A model generated the notes under the pieces. It saw only the letters and a program-made list of their open reading frames with translations, was not told where the DNA came from and ran no database searches. Both the position numbers and the translations under genes were made by a program. DNA of 64,000 nt from Tethya wilhelma (lineage: Eukaryota; Porifera; Demospongiae; Tethyida; Tethyidae). Below are positions 19,860 to 30,524 of this stretch, piece after piece. The stretch covers positions 9,112,563 to 9,176,562 of the forward strand of contig CAXIPT010000003.1 of the NCBI GenBank assembly GCA_964030475.1, written 5' to 3'. How positions within the stretch are numbered: position 1 is the first letter of the stretch; every line of letters begins with the position of its first letter.

Positions 19860-22800
19860 TTAGTACTGACCAAATGTCACACTTGTTAGTAGAGAAGAGA
19901 TAAGAAGAAAACTGGGTCGTTTAGCGGGAATCTTGTGCCAGCAGTTCTTCATGATTCGTTCCACTGTGGTCGGATACGGCTCTGGCACTAGAAGCCTGTG
20001 TCCCATAGCAACAGCAACAGCACACTGCATGTTGTCCTTGTACTCTTCATAGGGGAGCTTTGTCGGCTGGAACATCTCCCAGAGAAGAACGCCATAGCTC
20101 CAAACATCTGAAGCTGTCGAGAATTTCCTTTCTTGGATGCTCTCCGGAGCAAGCCAGCGAATAGGAACTGGACACTTGCTTGACTGTACGTAGATCTCTT
20201 CACCGTCTGGGAGCTCTCGGAGGAGGCCAAAGTCTGCAACCTTACAGATCTCATTCTCACCAACCATTACGTTGCGTGCAGCTAGATCCTATATAGAAGT
20301 TATAGCTGGATGTAATATTGAAAACTATTAGATGTGAACTGACTATAGCTTACCCTGTGTATTAGCCCTTTCTCAGCAATGTAATGCATCCCAACAGCAA
20401 CATCCAACATGTACTTGATCAATGTTTCAACGGGTCTCTTGTTTTTCTGCATTGTTAAAAAATTATATAGTGTTTAGTTAAAGGCATCTATAGCTAATTT
20501 CAATCGTGAAAAAATTATATTTAAAGGGTATCGTCATACATCTCTTCACATTTTCACATTATAACATACAGTAAGAAATTTTTGGAGGTCACCATGTGGT
20601 AGCAATTCTAGCACCATCCATGGAGATGCTGTAATGTAATAAACCACAGATTGTAATGGGTTATTGATGTTTTATTTTTCTCGTGCATTGATTTGGTCAA
20701 CCTTGTTGCACTAAGCCGTGAAGACGAACAACGTTGGGATGAATCATCTGTGACATGACAGTCATCTCTCTTAGGAAGTCGTCTGTCTCTTTCTGGGACT
20801 TGAATTTCTTGATGGTTTTCACTGCCACAGAGACATTGGTTCCCGAACCCTTGTGAAGCTTGGCCTGGTAGACTTTTCCAAATTGTCCTATGTTGTGTAT
20901 GATAGTACAATGTCACGTAACAAGATATTTCACTATACTGTATTCATGCAGCTTCCTACCTTGGCCAATGGGTTGCAAGCTTTGTATGGATGATCGAGGA
21001 ATGAAGAGTGCTTGTCTCTGGAGTGCAAGAAGACTATCCTCTTCTTTCAATTGACGTTGATTGTATTTGGAGGGCAACGTTTCTGTGTTCAGATTAATGA
21101 ATACACAAAGATAGTATAAAAGTTTTCTTGTCGGCCAGTAACTAGAACTCTTATAATAAAAAAGGACCACTGACTTACTTGCTTTAGCCCAATTGGGTCT
21201 AGCTATGTACTCATCCTCCTCATTATCTTCATCAAGTAACCTGTGGTGAATTGTAAATATTAGTCTATATAGTATGTGTGTGCCTGCCTAGTACATAATA
21301 CGTACAAGTTATCACTGCTTAGCTTCTCATTTTGAACAAGTAGATTGCCTGTTTTCAAAAAAAAAAAAAAAAAAAGAAAGAAGAGGTATACAATCACATT
21401 GAAGGACATGTGACTAGGTTATGTTCACTGTGTAAGTACGTACCAAGCATCATTTTCATTTCGCTGAAATTCTGCTCAAGATTGCCACGTCTCCTCGAAA
21501 AAGATTTCGACCTCTTTTGTTCTTCACCCTCAGTGCTCAGAGCCTCATTACTACTCTCTTTTTGCAATGGCTTGCCTCCTATGTGTGCTGGAGTTCCATT
21601 TGCAGTACGTAGCTGTTTAGCTGAGGCCTTTACAGCTTGAGACTTTGGCTTTGGTGGCACAGCTGGCTTGAGCTTTGGTTTCGGGGGTATTGGAGGTGGT
21701 GGCGGCTTCACACCGTCCCAGATGTTCACGTAGAGGTTTTTACGAAGCTCGCCTTTCACTTTTGTCGATACGTCTTCATCGTATATGCAATCAGCTGGAT
21801 CATTGTATGTGCTCTCTTCAACTTCAGTTGGGAGGGGCGCAGGGGGACGATAGTTTCCTGTACCTGGTGGAGGTGTTTTGGGTGGTTCAGGCGACTTCTC
21901 AAGAGGTGATTTCACTGGTGCCTCTGAGCTCATTTGTGGATTCATTTTTTGCATCATCATTTGCATTTGGATCAGCATCATCATTTGAAGTTGATTCGGG
22001 TCGAGTTTCATCATTTGCTCCAATTTGAGAGGAGAATCAGGAATGGTGGGTATTTTGGTAGTGGCTGACGTGGGCTCTCTCATATCTTCATAAGTTTCCT
22101 CAGGTTCCTCCATTTGGGGGATCACGGTGTCATCATATAGCTCCACTGGTAATTCGTATATCTCAGGATCAGTATCTGGATCTTTGATAGTGGTTGGTTG
22201 TTGTATTTTTCCTCTTTGACTTGGATGGTTGGGTGGAGGAACTGGAGCCAAAGTAGATGTCGAAGGAACTGCAGGGATATCATCATCTGGTAGTTGCTCA
22301 TACAAGCCCTCATCTAGTGTGCTGAAGACAGCCTGATTAATCTCTGTTATGTCAATGTACGTGTTTGATATGGCACTTTGCTTCCCCTTTGGTGGAGGTG
22401 GAGGACTTGCCGGCAGTGGGGGCCCCGACTTCTTTTTGGAAGAAGGACGTTTGGTCACAGGTGGCAGCTGTGGATGCCCATTAGGTATTGGAGGAGGGCC
22501 ATCCACAGTCTCTGTTGGTCTTGGAGGAAGAGGTGGATAGTCATCAGGTGAGATGTGAGGTTTGTTGGAGGATGGTGGCAGAGGGGGTGCTTCGGTTGGT
22601 GCGGGAACACCAGGAGAAGGTCTATTGGGCGGTCGAGGAGATTTGGGTCGTCTGGATTCTTCTAGGACATTGTAAGCCTCGTTGGGTTGTATATTGGTGA
22701 GAGGTGCACGAAGATTGTCGATCTCATCATAGCAAGCAGATATGATTCGAGAATCTCTTGGCCTTTTGTGTGCTCCTGCTTCAGCTGTGTAGCGACGTGT

Positions 22801-25800
22801 GCTACTAGGTTTGATTGCTGACATCCAAGTTATTCGTTCCTCCTGAGGAGCCACAAGTTTGTAGTTTACATTAACAAGTGGGAGTACAAATAGGAAACAG
22901 AGTAGTTATCATAATTGAGGCAGGCCAGTGAACTGTCTAATTGTCCATGGACTTTCTATAATGTAAATTGGTGGCGTTCCTCGACAACAACATAATAATT
23001 GTTCTTACTACCACTATGGATACTGGTCAGTGACCTTGATCATACTATACAGTACAATTCATGCCATGCACACACATAAGTTCATGATCTTCTCATGGAT
23101 ACATGCATTAATAATTTAATCCTTGCCTCTGGCTCATTGGACCAGCTATCCTACTAGTTGTGCAATACAAGCTAAATTCACAGTCACATTTAAGAGACAT
23201 TCCGAGCAATTCAAATAGTACATTAAACCTATATACCTCTGTGTGAGCTCTTAGGAGCCATTCTTTTCCAACAGAAGGACCAGCTATTTGAAAGTAGAAC
23301 TTTGAGGCATCTTCATTCAGAATGGGTGTAGCTTGTCTCACTGTTGCAATATCTCCAAGCCGAAATTCATCGATTATCGTCTGACCTTTTGTCTAAACAT
23401 AATTATGCAAGATTGTTAGGAATTAATGTGTACTTGTGGTTAATTTGGTATTATGAAAATTGTGAGATATGATTAATGCTGCATAGGCTCCACCATAGGG
23501 AAATCAAACAAATTCTAAACATGCTGCACTAGTTGAGCCACTAGAACTCATGAGCTTTAGAGTAGAGAATGGTTCATCTCAAGGCCTACATGTACATAAC
23601 CATGCAGCTAGCAAGTAAACACTTAACAATTATTTTCAGGGCCATGGAGTTGAGCATGAATGAGCAATAAACCATATTATGAACTGTTGTCAAGGTGTAG
23701 AGTACTTGGGTGTACAACTGTAAGGCTTCCAGATTGTTATTGGTAAACTTTGTACGACAAGTGTGACCTTTGTGTCAGGACTTGTAACTTTGCATTGTGT
23801 AGTGAGGCCGACTGTAAATTTTTTTCAACTTTGGGTCTAAAATTATGTATCCTGAAAGCTAGCTTTAACTGGTTTTGTACATGGACTTACCGCACTGCTT
23901 TTGAAATACTTCAAATGTGTGGGGGTCATTTGAAAGAAATACATTTTCCATCCTGATCTCTTGAGTATTCCAATTGAAGTACGATAGATTTCCAATACTC
24001 CTGGAGCACCATTCTATAGTAAGATAGATTATGAAAATTAATATACCATGTATTAGTTATACGTATGTGTACATGAATTTAATGCGTGACGTCAAGCTTG
24101 GTATATACATGGTACATGAATGGTACTTGGTACATGAATGTGTGACATTGTGAAGCTCGGTATACATGGTACATGAATGGTATACTTGGTACATGAATGG
24201 TACCTGGTACATGAATGTGTGACATTGTGAAGCTTGGTACATGTGGATGATGTGCATGCCATGCCATGATATAAGGTATAAGGTTAGCTTTAGGTTGTAC
24301 TCTGTGGCTTCAATCTCAAAGATAATCAATGGTCTCCTTGACAAAAAGTTTACATTCAATTTCCTGAATCTATACCAAGACCCCTTAATGGCCTTGTGAG
24401 AATTGAGACCACAGTGACACAATCATTGTACACAAGAGTGGTTGTTATTATTGCATGAGTGTCAACATCTGTAGCATGCCCAGAAAAAAAAACCCTCAGA
24501 CCAGTCAACATGTCTCCACAGTTTGTTTAGTGGATTCTTAGGCTTCAACAATCTAGAAACCACACTAACCTATCGCCATTACATCACAACCATTTTCTAT
24601 ATGCAAAGGAAATACAAACTTTGAAGTGAACAGGAAGCTTATGGAGACAGTTGAGTGTTTTAACTGACCTTTATCTGTTCAGTGCGAGACTGAATCTCTC
24701 CACTTGCTTCTAGCTCTTCATTCCCTTCTTTTTGGTTCAGAAGCTCAAGAAGATCTAGCTTGCAGACGTCTGCAAACACCTCATAAGGATCATCCTCATC
24801 GCCAATGAGATCTTCAAGTTGGTCCATTACAAGGCTTGCTTTGGGTCTGTATTAAGCATAATGAGAACAGCTACTTCAATAATTTTATGTCATGCAGTCA
24901 AAATGAGCTGGCTCCAATATCAGCAATCATAATTATAACAACAACAATTATTATTGTTAACCTCTGGATCTTACCTTGAAGTGGGCTTGTTGCTCAAGCA
25001 TGTCCTGATGATCTTGCATATGATGTGATCCTGAGACAGCTTATTGTAGAGCATCTCAAAGTAGTGACCTCTACGATCGACCTCATTTCGTGCCTTCAGC
25101 TCGTCGGTGTCAGGATCCTCGTATGTTGATGGGAGAAGATCTGCTGGAAACTCTTGAATGATCGTGTAGAGTGATAGATGACCAAATGAGAACATGTCGA
25201 GTGAAGAATCATACTTTGGCTTGTGTCTAGTTGCCTCTGGAGGCATGTAGGAAAGGGTACCTGGCATTTGGCTAAGTGTGCTCGAGAATTTTGCCGTATC
25301 AATCATTAGAGCATTCCCAAGATCGGCAATCTTTGCATGCAATGAAGCAGTGTTCACAAGTACATTTCGTGTCGTCAAATCCCTGTGGATAATTGAAGGG
25401 TTGCAATGGTCATGAAGGTAGACCAGTCCAGCAGCAACGTCGTGCAAGATATGCAGCTTTGGAGCAAGAGTGAAATTCTTTTTCCTCTTCTCTATCATAT
25501 CATCGAGACTCCTATCGAGCTGCTCCATCACCAGCACCGGGTAGATGCTTTCGTCGAAAAAGCACAAGCCCATGAACTGAACGATATTTGGATGTCGTAG
25601 ATCAGACATGATCTTGCATTCAGAGACAAAGCGGCTGAGTAGCTTTGTGTGGCCTTCATCGTACGAATCGAGCAAGTTGTCATGGAGTCGTTTTCCAGCG
25701 TAGGCAGTTCCACCAACTACTACCTCAACAACAGATCCGAATGATCCAACACCAAGTTTTCTTCCAGTTCTTTCGGCATCCTTGAGAACAAACTTTTTGA

Positions 25801-25849
25801 GGTCAGGATCATTTTTGAAGTTCACAGTTTTGAATGGTGTACCATTCAT
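19860..25849 (-). CDS. Dual-kinase PH-domain protein (kinase - PH - Pro/Tyr-rich - tyrosine kinase)
   Basis: Twelve exons join in phase throughout: 25849-24975, 24846-24669, 24013-23891, 23392-23237, 22842-21444, 21348-21306, 21240-21179, 21082-20960, 20887-20702, 20628-20570, 20446-20354, 20288-19860, giving 1241 residues. Residues ~15-310: a kinase with GVGSFGSVV loop, AGKRL lysine, HRDLTTRN, DLG in place of DFG, and CLSNKPTSRPKA end. Residues ~365-460: a PH domain (SIGILKRSGWKMYF... KFYFQIAG... EERITWMSAI). Residues ~465-900: SH3-ligand proline tracts plus many tyrosine motifs (YDEI, YIDI, YEDM, YVNI). Residues ~980-1235: a tyrosine kinase with GQGQFGKV, VAVKTI, HRDLAARN, DFG, PIRWLAPESI. 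Both kinases keep the catalytic residues. The start follows a possible 5' acceptor (TGCAG at 25861). No SH2 or SH3 domain is seen, so it is not a standard Tec, Src or JAK kinase. Membrane phosphoinositide binding is inferred from the PH domain. Confidence 0.85.
24060..24245. repeat. Minisatellite of GGTACATGAATGGTA units
   Basis: Irregular tandem copies of GGTACATGAATG, plus two copies of a longer unit with GTGTGACATTGTGAAGC, sit in the intron between 24013 and 24669 of the dual-kinase gene. Open frames across it only read repeats. Confidence 0.7.
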
Positions 25850-26477
25850 TGTTGCAGACCTGCATGTGTATAGTGTACAATAAAATTAATATAAGGCAGT
25901 CTTGAGGCACACACACATGCTCATACAGCTGCAGGCTCCAGGATAAAAATGTAGCAGTACAGAAATTGTAATACTATATCAGTATCTAGCAAGTGTACAG
26001 TACTATACAGCTTACACTTTTTTCTTTAATGGGAAATTATCACCGTGAGTTTTGTCTGCTGTCTTGGTCTGTCTACCATAAGTTTTGTCTGCTGTGCCAG
26101 TGACAACGAGATTTAGTTTAGTAATCCGGAAGTGGTTAGAATAGTGGAATGACGTCATTTTCCTACACGTGTACGTGTTCACTGAGCATGCGCAGAATGA
26201 AACCAATTGGGCTTGAGTCAGCAAAAATTCCACTGGATGACAATGTTTTTGTCTTGGGAAAAATGACCTATTTAGAACTCATATATTCACTAGAGGTAAA
26301 ATAATAAATATATATTATTATATATTTGTTGTTGGCTATGTATGATGTATTGGAATGCATAGTTTACTTAGTTGAAAGATAAACAATGTGGGCAGACTGG
26401 TGCCAGTAATCAAAATCAGTAAATGTACATAATGTATATAGCTTTATGGCAGCAGATTTTTTTATAGCTGAGGCAAA
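25850..26477. promoter_or_regulatory. Divergent intergenic region (bidirectional promoter candidate)
   Basis: The 628 bases separate the start of the dual-kinase gene (minus) from the start of the short membrane gene at 26478 (plus). The region contains a TGACGTCA-like site near 26150 and a tandem GTTTTGTCTGCTGT motif at 26050-26095. No coding frame is supported. Shared promoter use is inferred from the head-to-head layout only. Confidence 0.4.
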
Positions 26478-28232
26478 ATGATGTCTAGTTTTCAAAGTAA
26501 ATTTCTGTTAGCATCACTTGTGTTACTAATTTCACTAAAGATCAACAATTGCATGGCCAAAAAGAATGAAAGCTGTTCTATTCGTGACCAAGTGACTCCT
26601 GTAAATGGCACACTCTTAAACAGCTGTCCAAGTTGGTTTCAACCAAGCAACACATCAAACCGGGTGTGTGAGTGTGGAAAGACTGTACCTGAGACCGTTC
26701 AATGTGACGAGAAAACCAATGCATCTCAAGCATCTCCATTTGCTTGTGTTACTTATGATTTCACCAAAGGAGAAGCGTTTTCCGGTGGTTGTCCTTATAA
26801 TGGGTTAAGCACCAATCATTTGTCAATAGTAAATTTTGTTCCTTTGCCCAAACAACTGGTGGATTTAAACCAAGCGATGTGTGGTAAGTTGAATAGAACT
26901 GGCCTACTCTGCAGTCAGTGCGATGGAGATAACTTAGGCCCTGCCATTCTGTCGTACACACGAAAATGTGTTGAATGCTCTGGCGTCTTTCATGGTCTGA
27001 TGATCTATTTTTCTGTGGTTATACTTCTGTCAACTTTCTTTTGTCTTATCTTGATCATGTTACGATTCGATATAACACAAGCATCAATGAATGCGTTTAT
27101 TCTCTTCTCTCAAGCCGTTACAAGTTTTGTGTATGTGTTTCCATCCTTTTTCATGCACCCATCGAAAGTTGAACTGTTCTTGATCACCTTTTACGGTTTT
27201 TGGAGCCTCGATTTCTTTCGTGCTCTTCTGCCATTCTATTGTATCAGTCCAAAAATGAATACACTACAGGCCATATCTCTTGACTATGTAGCAGCGCTCT
27301 ACCCACTGTTTTTCACAGCTGTCGTTTACTATTGCATAGACTTTCATGACAAAGGTCACAGAGTTTTTGTTTTTCTTTGGAAACCATTCCATAGGCTATT
27401 TGTGAATTTCAGAAAAGCTTGGAATTTGAAAGGATCTGTCATTAACGTATTTGCATCTCTACTTATGCTGTCGTACACTAAACTTCTTTCAGTTTCAGCT
27501 ACCCTGATCCTCCCAGTAAACCTCTACAATGGCTGTGGACAGCAAGTTGGAACAGTAGTCTTCTTCGATGCCTCTATTAGGTACTTTCCACATATGGATC
27601 ATCTCCCATACTTCATACTTGCAACGGTTGTGATAGTTTTTGGAGTGTTACTTCCACTGTTTTTCATACTGTGTTTTCCTTGCAAGTGGTTTCAAAGGTA
27701 TATTTGTTATAGAAGGCTTAGAATAACACTACTGTGTGAATTAGCTAAAGTTCGTCACAAGAGTTTCAAAGATGGAAGCAACGGAACAAAAGATTTACGT
27801 TCTTTTGCTGCTTTCTACCTCATCATTCGTGTCTGCCTCTTCATCAGTTGCTTGTTCACGTATGGAGCATTGTTAGCAGCTCTATTTACTGGTGTATCAT
27901 CAGTACTTATAGCCTTGTTGCGTCCTTATAAATGCAACTTCTTCAATGTGTTTGACTCTGTGTTTTTCTTAGCAATAACACTACTTACTTTGTATGGTGT
28001 GATAATTTACTCAGGTGCATATCCGAGTTTACCCTTTTTCCCTATCGCTGCGTTCCTCTTCCTCCCCTTTGGTTATTTTGTACTCCTTTTTGTTTTGAAG
28101 ATTATCAAAGTCACAAAAGTAATGAGAGTTTGTAAACGAAAAGCTAAGGATGGCGAAGAGATAATGCCAGATCGTTTGTTACACCCTTCTGATCCAGAAT
28201 ACACTCCTCTCTTGCTACCAGTTGAGCGTTGA
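26478..28232 (+). CDS. Short multi-pass membrane relative of the giant beta-helix genes
   Basis: A single exon of 584 residues. A signal peptide (residues ~8-25, FLLASLVLLISLKIN) is followed by ~140 residues with a dozen cysteines, including VCECGKTV and a LNRTGLLCSQCDGDNLG module. That module matches FNRSGKLCGSCQDGLS in copy B. About 8-9 hydrophobic helices fill residues ~170-555 and share landmarks such as LMLSYTKLL (LILLSYTKLL in copies A/B), so the protein is the same family without the beta-helix ectodomain. The short tail is basic, then acidic. The function is unknown; the shared core suggests that the Cys-rich plus membrane unit is the conserved part and the beta-helix a modular addition. 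Confidence 0.85.
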   Translation: MMSSFQSKFLLASLVLLISLKINNCMAKKNESCSIRDQVTPVNGTLLNSCPSWFQPSNTSNRVCECGKTVPETVQCDEKTNASQASPFACVTYDFTKGEAFSGGCPYNGLSTNHLSIVNFVPLPKQLVDLNQAMCGKLNRTGLLCSQCDGDNLGPAILSYTRKCVECSGVFHGLMIYFSVVILLSTFFCLILIMLRFDITQASMNAFILFSQAVTSFVYVFPSFFMHPSKVELFLITFYGFWSLDFFRALLPFYCISPKMNTLQAISLDYVAALYPLFFTAVVYYCIDFHDKGHRVFVFLWKPFHRLFVNFRKAWNLKGSVINVFASLLMLSYTKLLSVSATLILPVNLYNGCGQQVGTVVFFDASIRYFPHMDHLPYFILATVVIVFGVLLPLFFILCFPCKWFQRYICYRRLRITLLCELAKVRHKSFKDGSNGTKDLRSFAAFYLIIRVCLFISCLFTYGALLAALFTGVSSVLIALLRPYKCNFFNVFDSVFFLAITLLTLYGVIIYSGAYPSLPFFPIAAFLFLPFGYFVLLFVLKIIKVTKVMRVCKRKAKDGEEIMPDRLLHPSDPEYTPLLLPVER

Positions 28233-28599
28233 ATTCATTCTAGTCAAGTTCAAGACAAACCTGCAGCTGTGTCAAAATCATGTCATTGTGCTACATCTTA
28301 AAGCTATGTAAATTACTATAGAATTTTATATTTGTTTTTGTTGCATGCAATATCTTAATGAATTAACTGTTTTTATTGACAATTATTATATATATCTAGT
28401 TTAGTTTCCTGCAGGCTGCAGGTGCCAATAATTATTGATATTGTCAATTAACTGTGTTACAGTATTGATAGTTATTATTTATTGCACAATCTCATGTGTT
28501 GATCTCCAACTATACAAGTACATGTATATAAATTTATATAAAATTTTAATACAATAAAAACAAGTTGAAAAGTATACGACATCATTCTATTATACAGAC
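28233..28599. other. Convergent 3' spacer
   Basis: AT-rich sequence between two converging 3' ends. AATAAA-type poly(A) signals near 28552 fit the membrane gene's transcript end. Nothing else is seen. Confidence 0.5.
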
Positions 28600-30135
28600 T
28601 CATAAATCATCTATATCCTCATATTCAGACAGTGACATTGCACTGTCTAAAGAGGGCAACTTGACAGTCATCCCAGCTTTGCCGACAAGCCAGTACGACT
28701 CGATTGGCTTTCTTGTCTCCAACACCATATAATCGGGACAGCGTTCAAAACTAAAGCTCTCACATAGTGCTAGCAAATCACGACACCTTTTACTAACCCG
28801 AATTTGTAGTGCTAAACCTGTCCGGCAGAGATTACTCGTATACCTCAGTGGTGTACCAAATAGTTTGTAACGAGGGATATTGGAAGAAACAGCACTCGTC
28901 TGAAGTCCTACTACTCCTCCGGAGCAAGGTGCTGAATGGAGTGCAATGCGTAACTGAAGCTGCTTGTTGTCCGGCAGAGGAACACTGATTTTGCTTGAAT
29001 CACTGAGAAGTTTTAAAGCCGACGTTGCTACAATTTCAGCAAAGTGTGATGCATATTTGTTAGTAACTGTTGGCTTTTCGGATGCTTTATTTCTTGGAAA
29101 TTTTAAGTTGTCGACATTTTGTTTACCACGATTCTCACTTGTCTCAAAGAAAGGAAAGTCTAATTCAGATCCATACGAACTATCGGTCAAGGAGAGTGGT
29201 GAAGTGGCTCTCATAGGATCCTCTAGATCTACAGTGACATCTTCGTCTAGCCCGCTAACAGCTACACAACCATCTGATGTGCGCTCCATAATAAAGATGT
29301 CTTTGTGGGTGAATGCATCCTCAATGAATGTCTGCAGATGATCAATGACGTTGATCAGCTCCTTTGGATTGAGCACCGTCGACAGTGACGAAAAACCGGC
29401 TACATCACTGCAACACAAAGTAATGAAAGATGGTGACACTACAGTATGAGTCAGTTCGTAATGCATGGGTGCAGGTATGTACTGTATTAATTGATATCAT
29501 ACCATTGAGCAATAGTAACCATGGGGAAGCTCTTTATGAGGGTAGCTGATCCTTTTGACGAGTTGGAATGTAATTCACTTAGCATACTAAAAGGCAGCTC
29601 ACCTAAATTATGTTAATTAATAAATTTGAATAAACCATGCACACACAATTATTACTTCCACTCATTGACTCAGCTTACTGAATGTGAGTTCCAGTGTCTT
29701 GTTCTTCTCCTTCTTCCATCCCTCTCTCTGCACGTGTAATGCTCTAGAAGTATCTCTGAGCTGTTGTTTCAACTCATGTTTCTCACCCTCAAGCTGTTTG
29801 ATGTAGGCTTCTGTTTTGAGGTCAGTCACACTTTGTTGTTTTTCGTGTTCTTCCTGAAATTTAGGATCAAGTTGTTGTGTATAGAAAGTACTGAATGAGT
29901 CATCCTTAAATAAATCATTGATAGATTAATTACCAATTACTCTCTTGCTGAGATGATAGACATTAAAAAAGGACATGTCAATCAACCCCTCCTATTATCC
30001 TCTAGTGGAGCCATATACTGATAAAACAACAATTTTTGATGGTCTTACCATTAAGTTCAACTCTCTTTCTCTCAGCTTTTCAAGTTCTGCGTTCATAGAT
30101 GCCGCTGGGCGTTTTACACTAGCTCCTGCACCCAT
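28600..30135 (-). CDS. Myristoylation-motif protein with coiled coil and degenerate nucleotide-cyclase domain
   Basis: Four exons with matching phases (30135-30049, 29853-29679, 29602-29503, 29407-28600) encode 389 residues. The N-terminus MGAGAS fits an N-myristoylation signal. A Glu/Lys-rich coiled coil covers residues ~15-85. The segment LPFSMLSEL...VTIAQCDVAGFSSLS matches the linker and start of class III guanylate cyclases (VTIFFSDIVGFT). Later MERTSDGCVAVSGL, LRIALHSAPCSGGVVGL and YKLFGTPLRYTS follow the cyclase core. The first metal aspartate and a second acidic residue remain, but the LFGD aspartate and the usual N/R transition-state residues are replaced, so catalysis is doubtful. 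A ~55-residue Ser-rich insert sits mid-domain. The gene is head to head with the USP gene. It may act as a regulatory or pseudo-cyclase (inference). Confidence 0.75.
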
Positions 30136-30524
30136 GATTCCTTAGTTCAGCAGCTTTCAAGTGTTGATTGGCATGGAAACGAGCCCCTCCCATTTTAAGA
30201 TTGAAACCACACCCACTACTAAAATAGGCACACCTACTAGATCTATCAGTGTACAAAAGTTATGCAGGCCTGTGTTCTAAACGTTCTAGGTCTAGTCAGC
30301 TAGTTCTCCACAGAAGCCAAGATCGAGTCGTTCTGTGATAAAGAGAGATTGTGGTAGAACCACAGTCACCTAAATGAGAGATCTTTTTCGTTGTGAGTTG
30401 AAAGGCATCATGTAAACTGTGTCCTATGTATCTAGTGTGCATCAATTAGAGTACCTTTTGATCTGTTTTATAATCTTAATCTATTCCTGTTTTATGACAC
30501 TCAGGTTTAACAATACATCATACA
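30136..30524. promoter_or_regulatory. Divergent intergenic region between cyclase-like and USP genes
   Basis: The 389 bases hold both 5' ends. A pyrimidine-rich acceptor (TTTATGACACTCAG) ends just upstream of the USP ATG, suggesting a spliced 5' leader for the USP transcript. Shared promoter activity is inferred. Confidence 0.4.

Noticed and set aside
19860..22842. Treating the tyrosine kinase and the proline-rich exon as separate genes, with the GTG near 22854 as a start
   Set aside because: A good acceptor (GCTCCTCAG) precedes 22842 and the residues EERITWMSAI complete the PH domain from upstream exons; phases agree throughout.
24057..24422. 121-codon open frame rich in HSCTMY
   Set aside because: It reads the intronic minisatellite.
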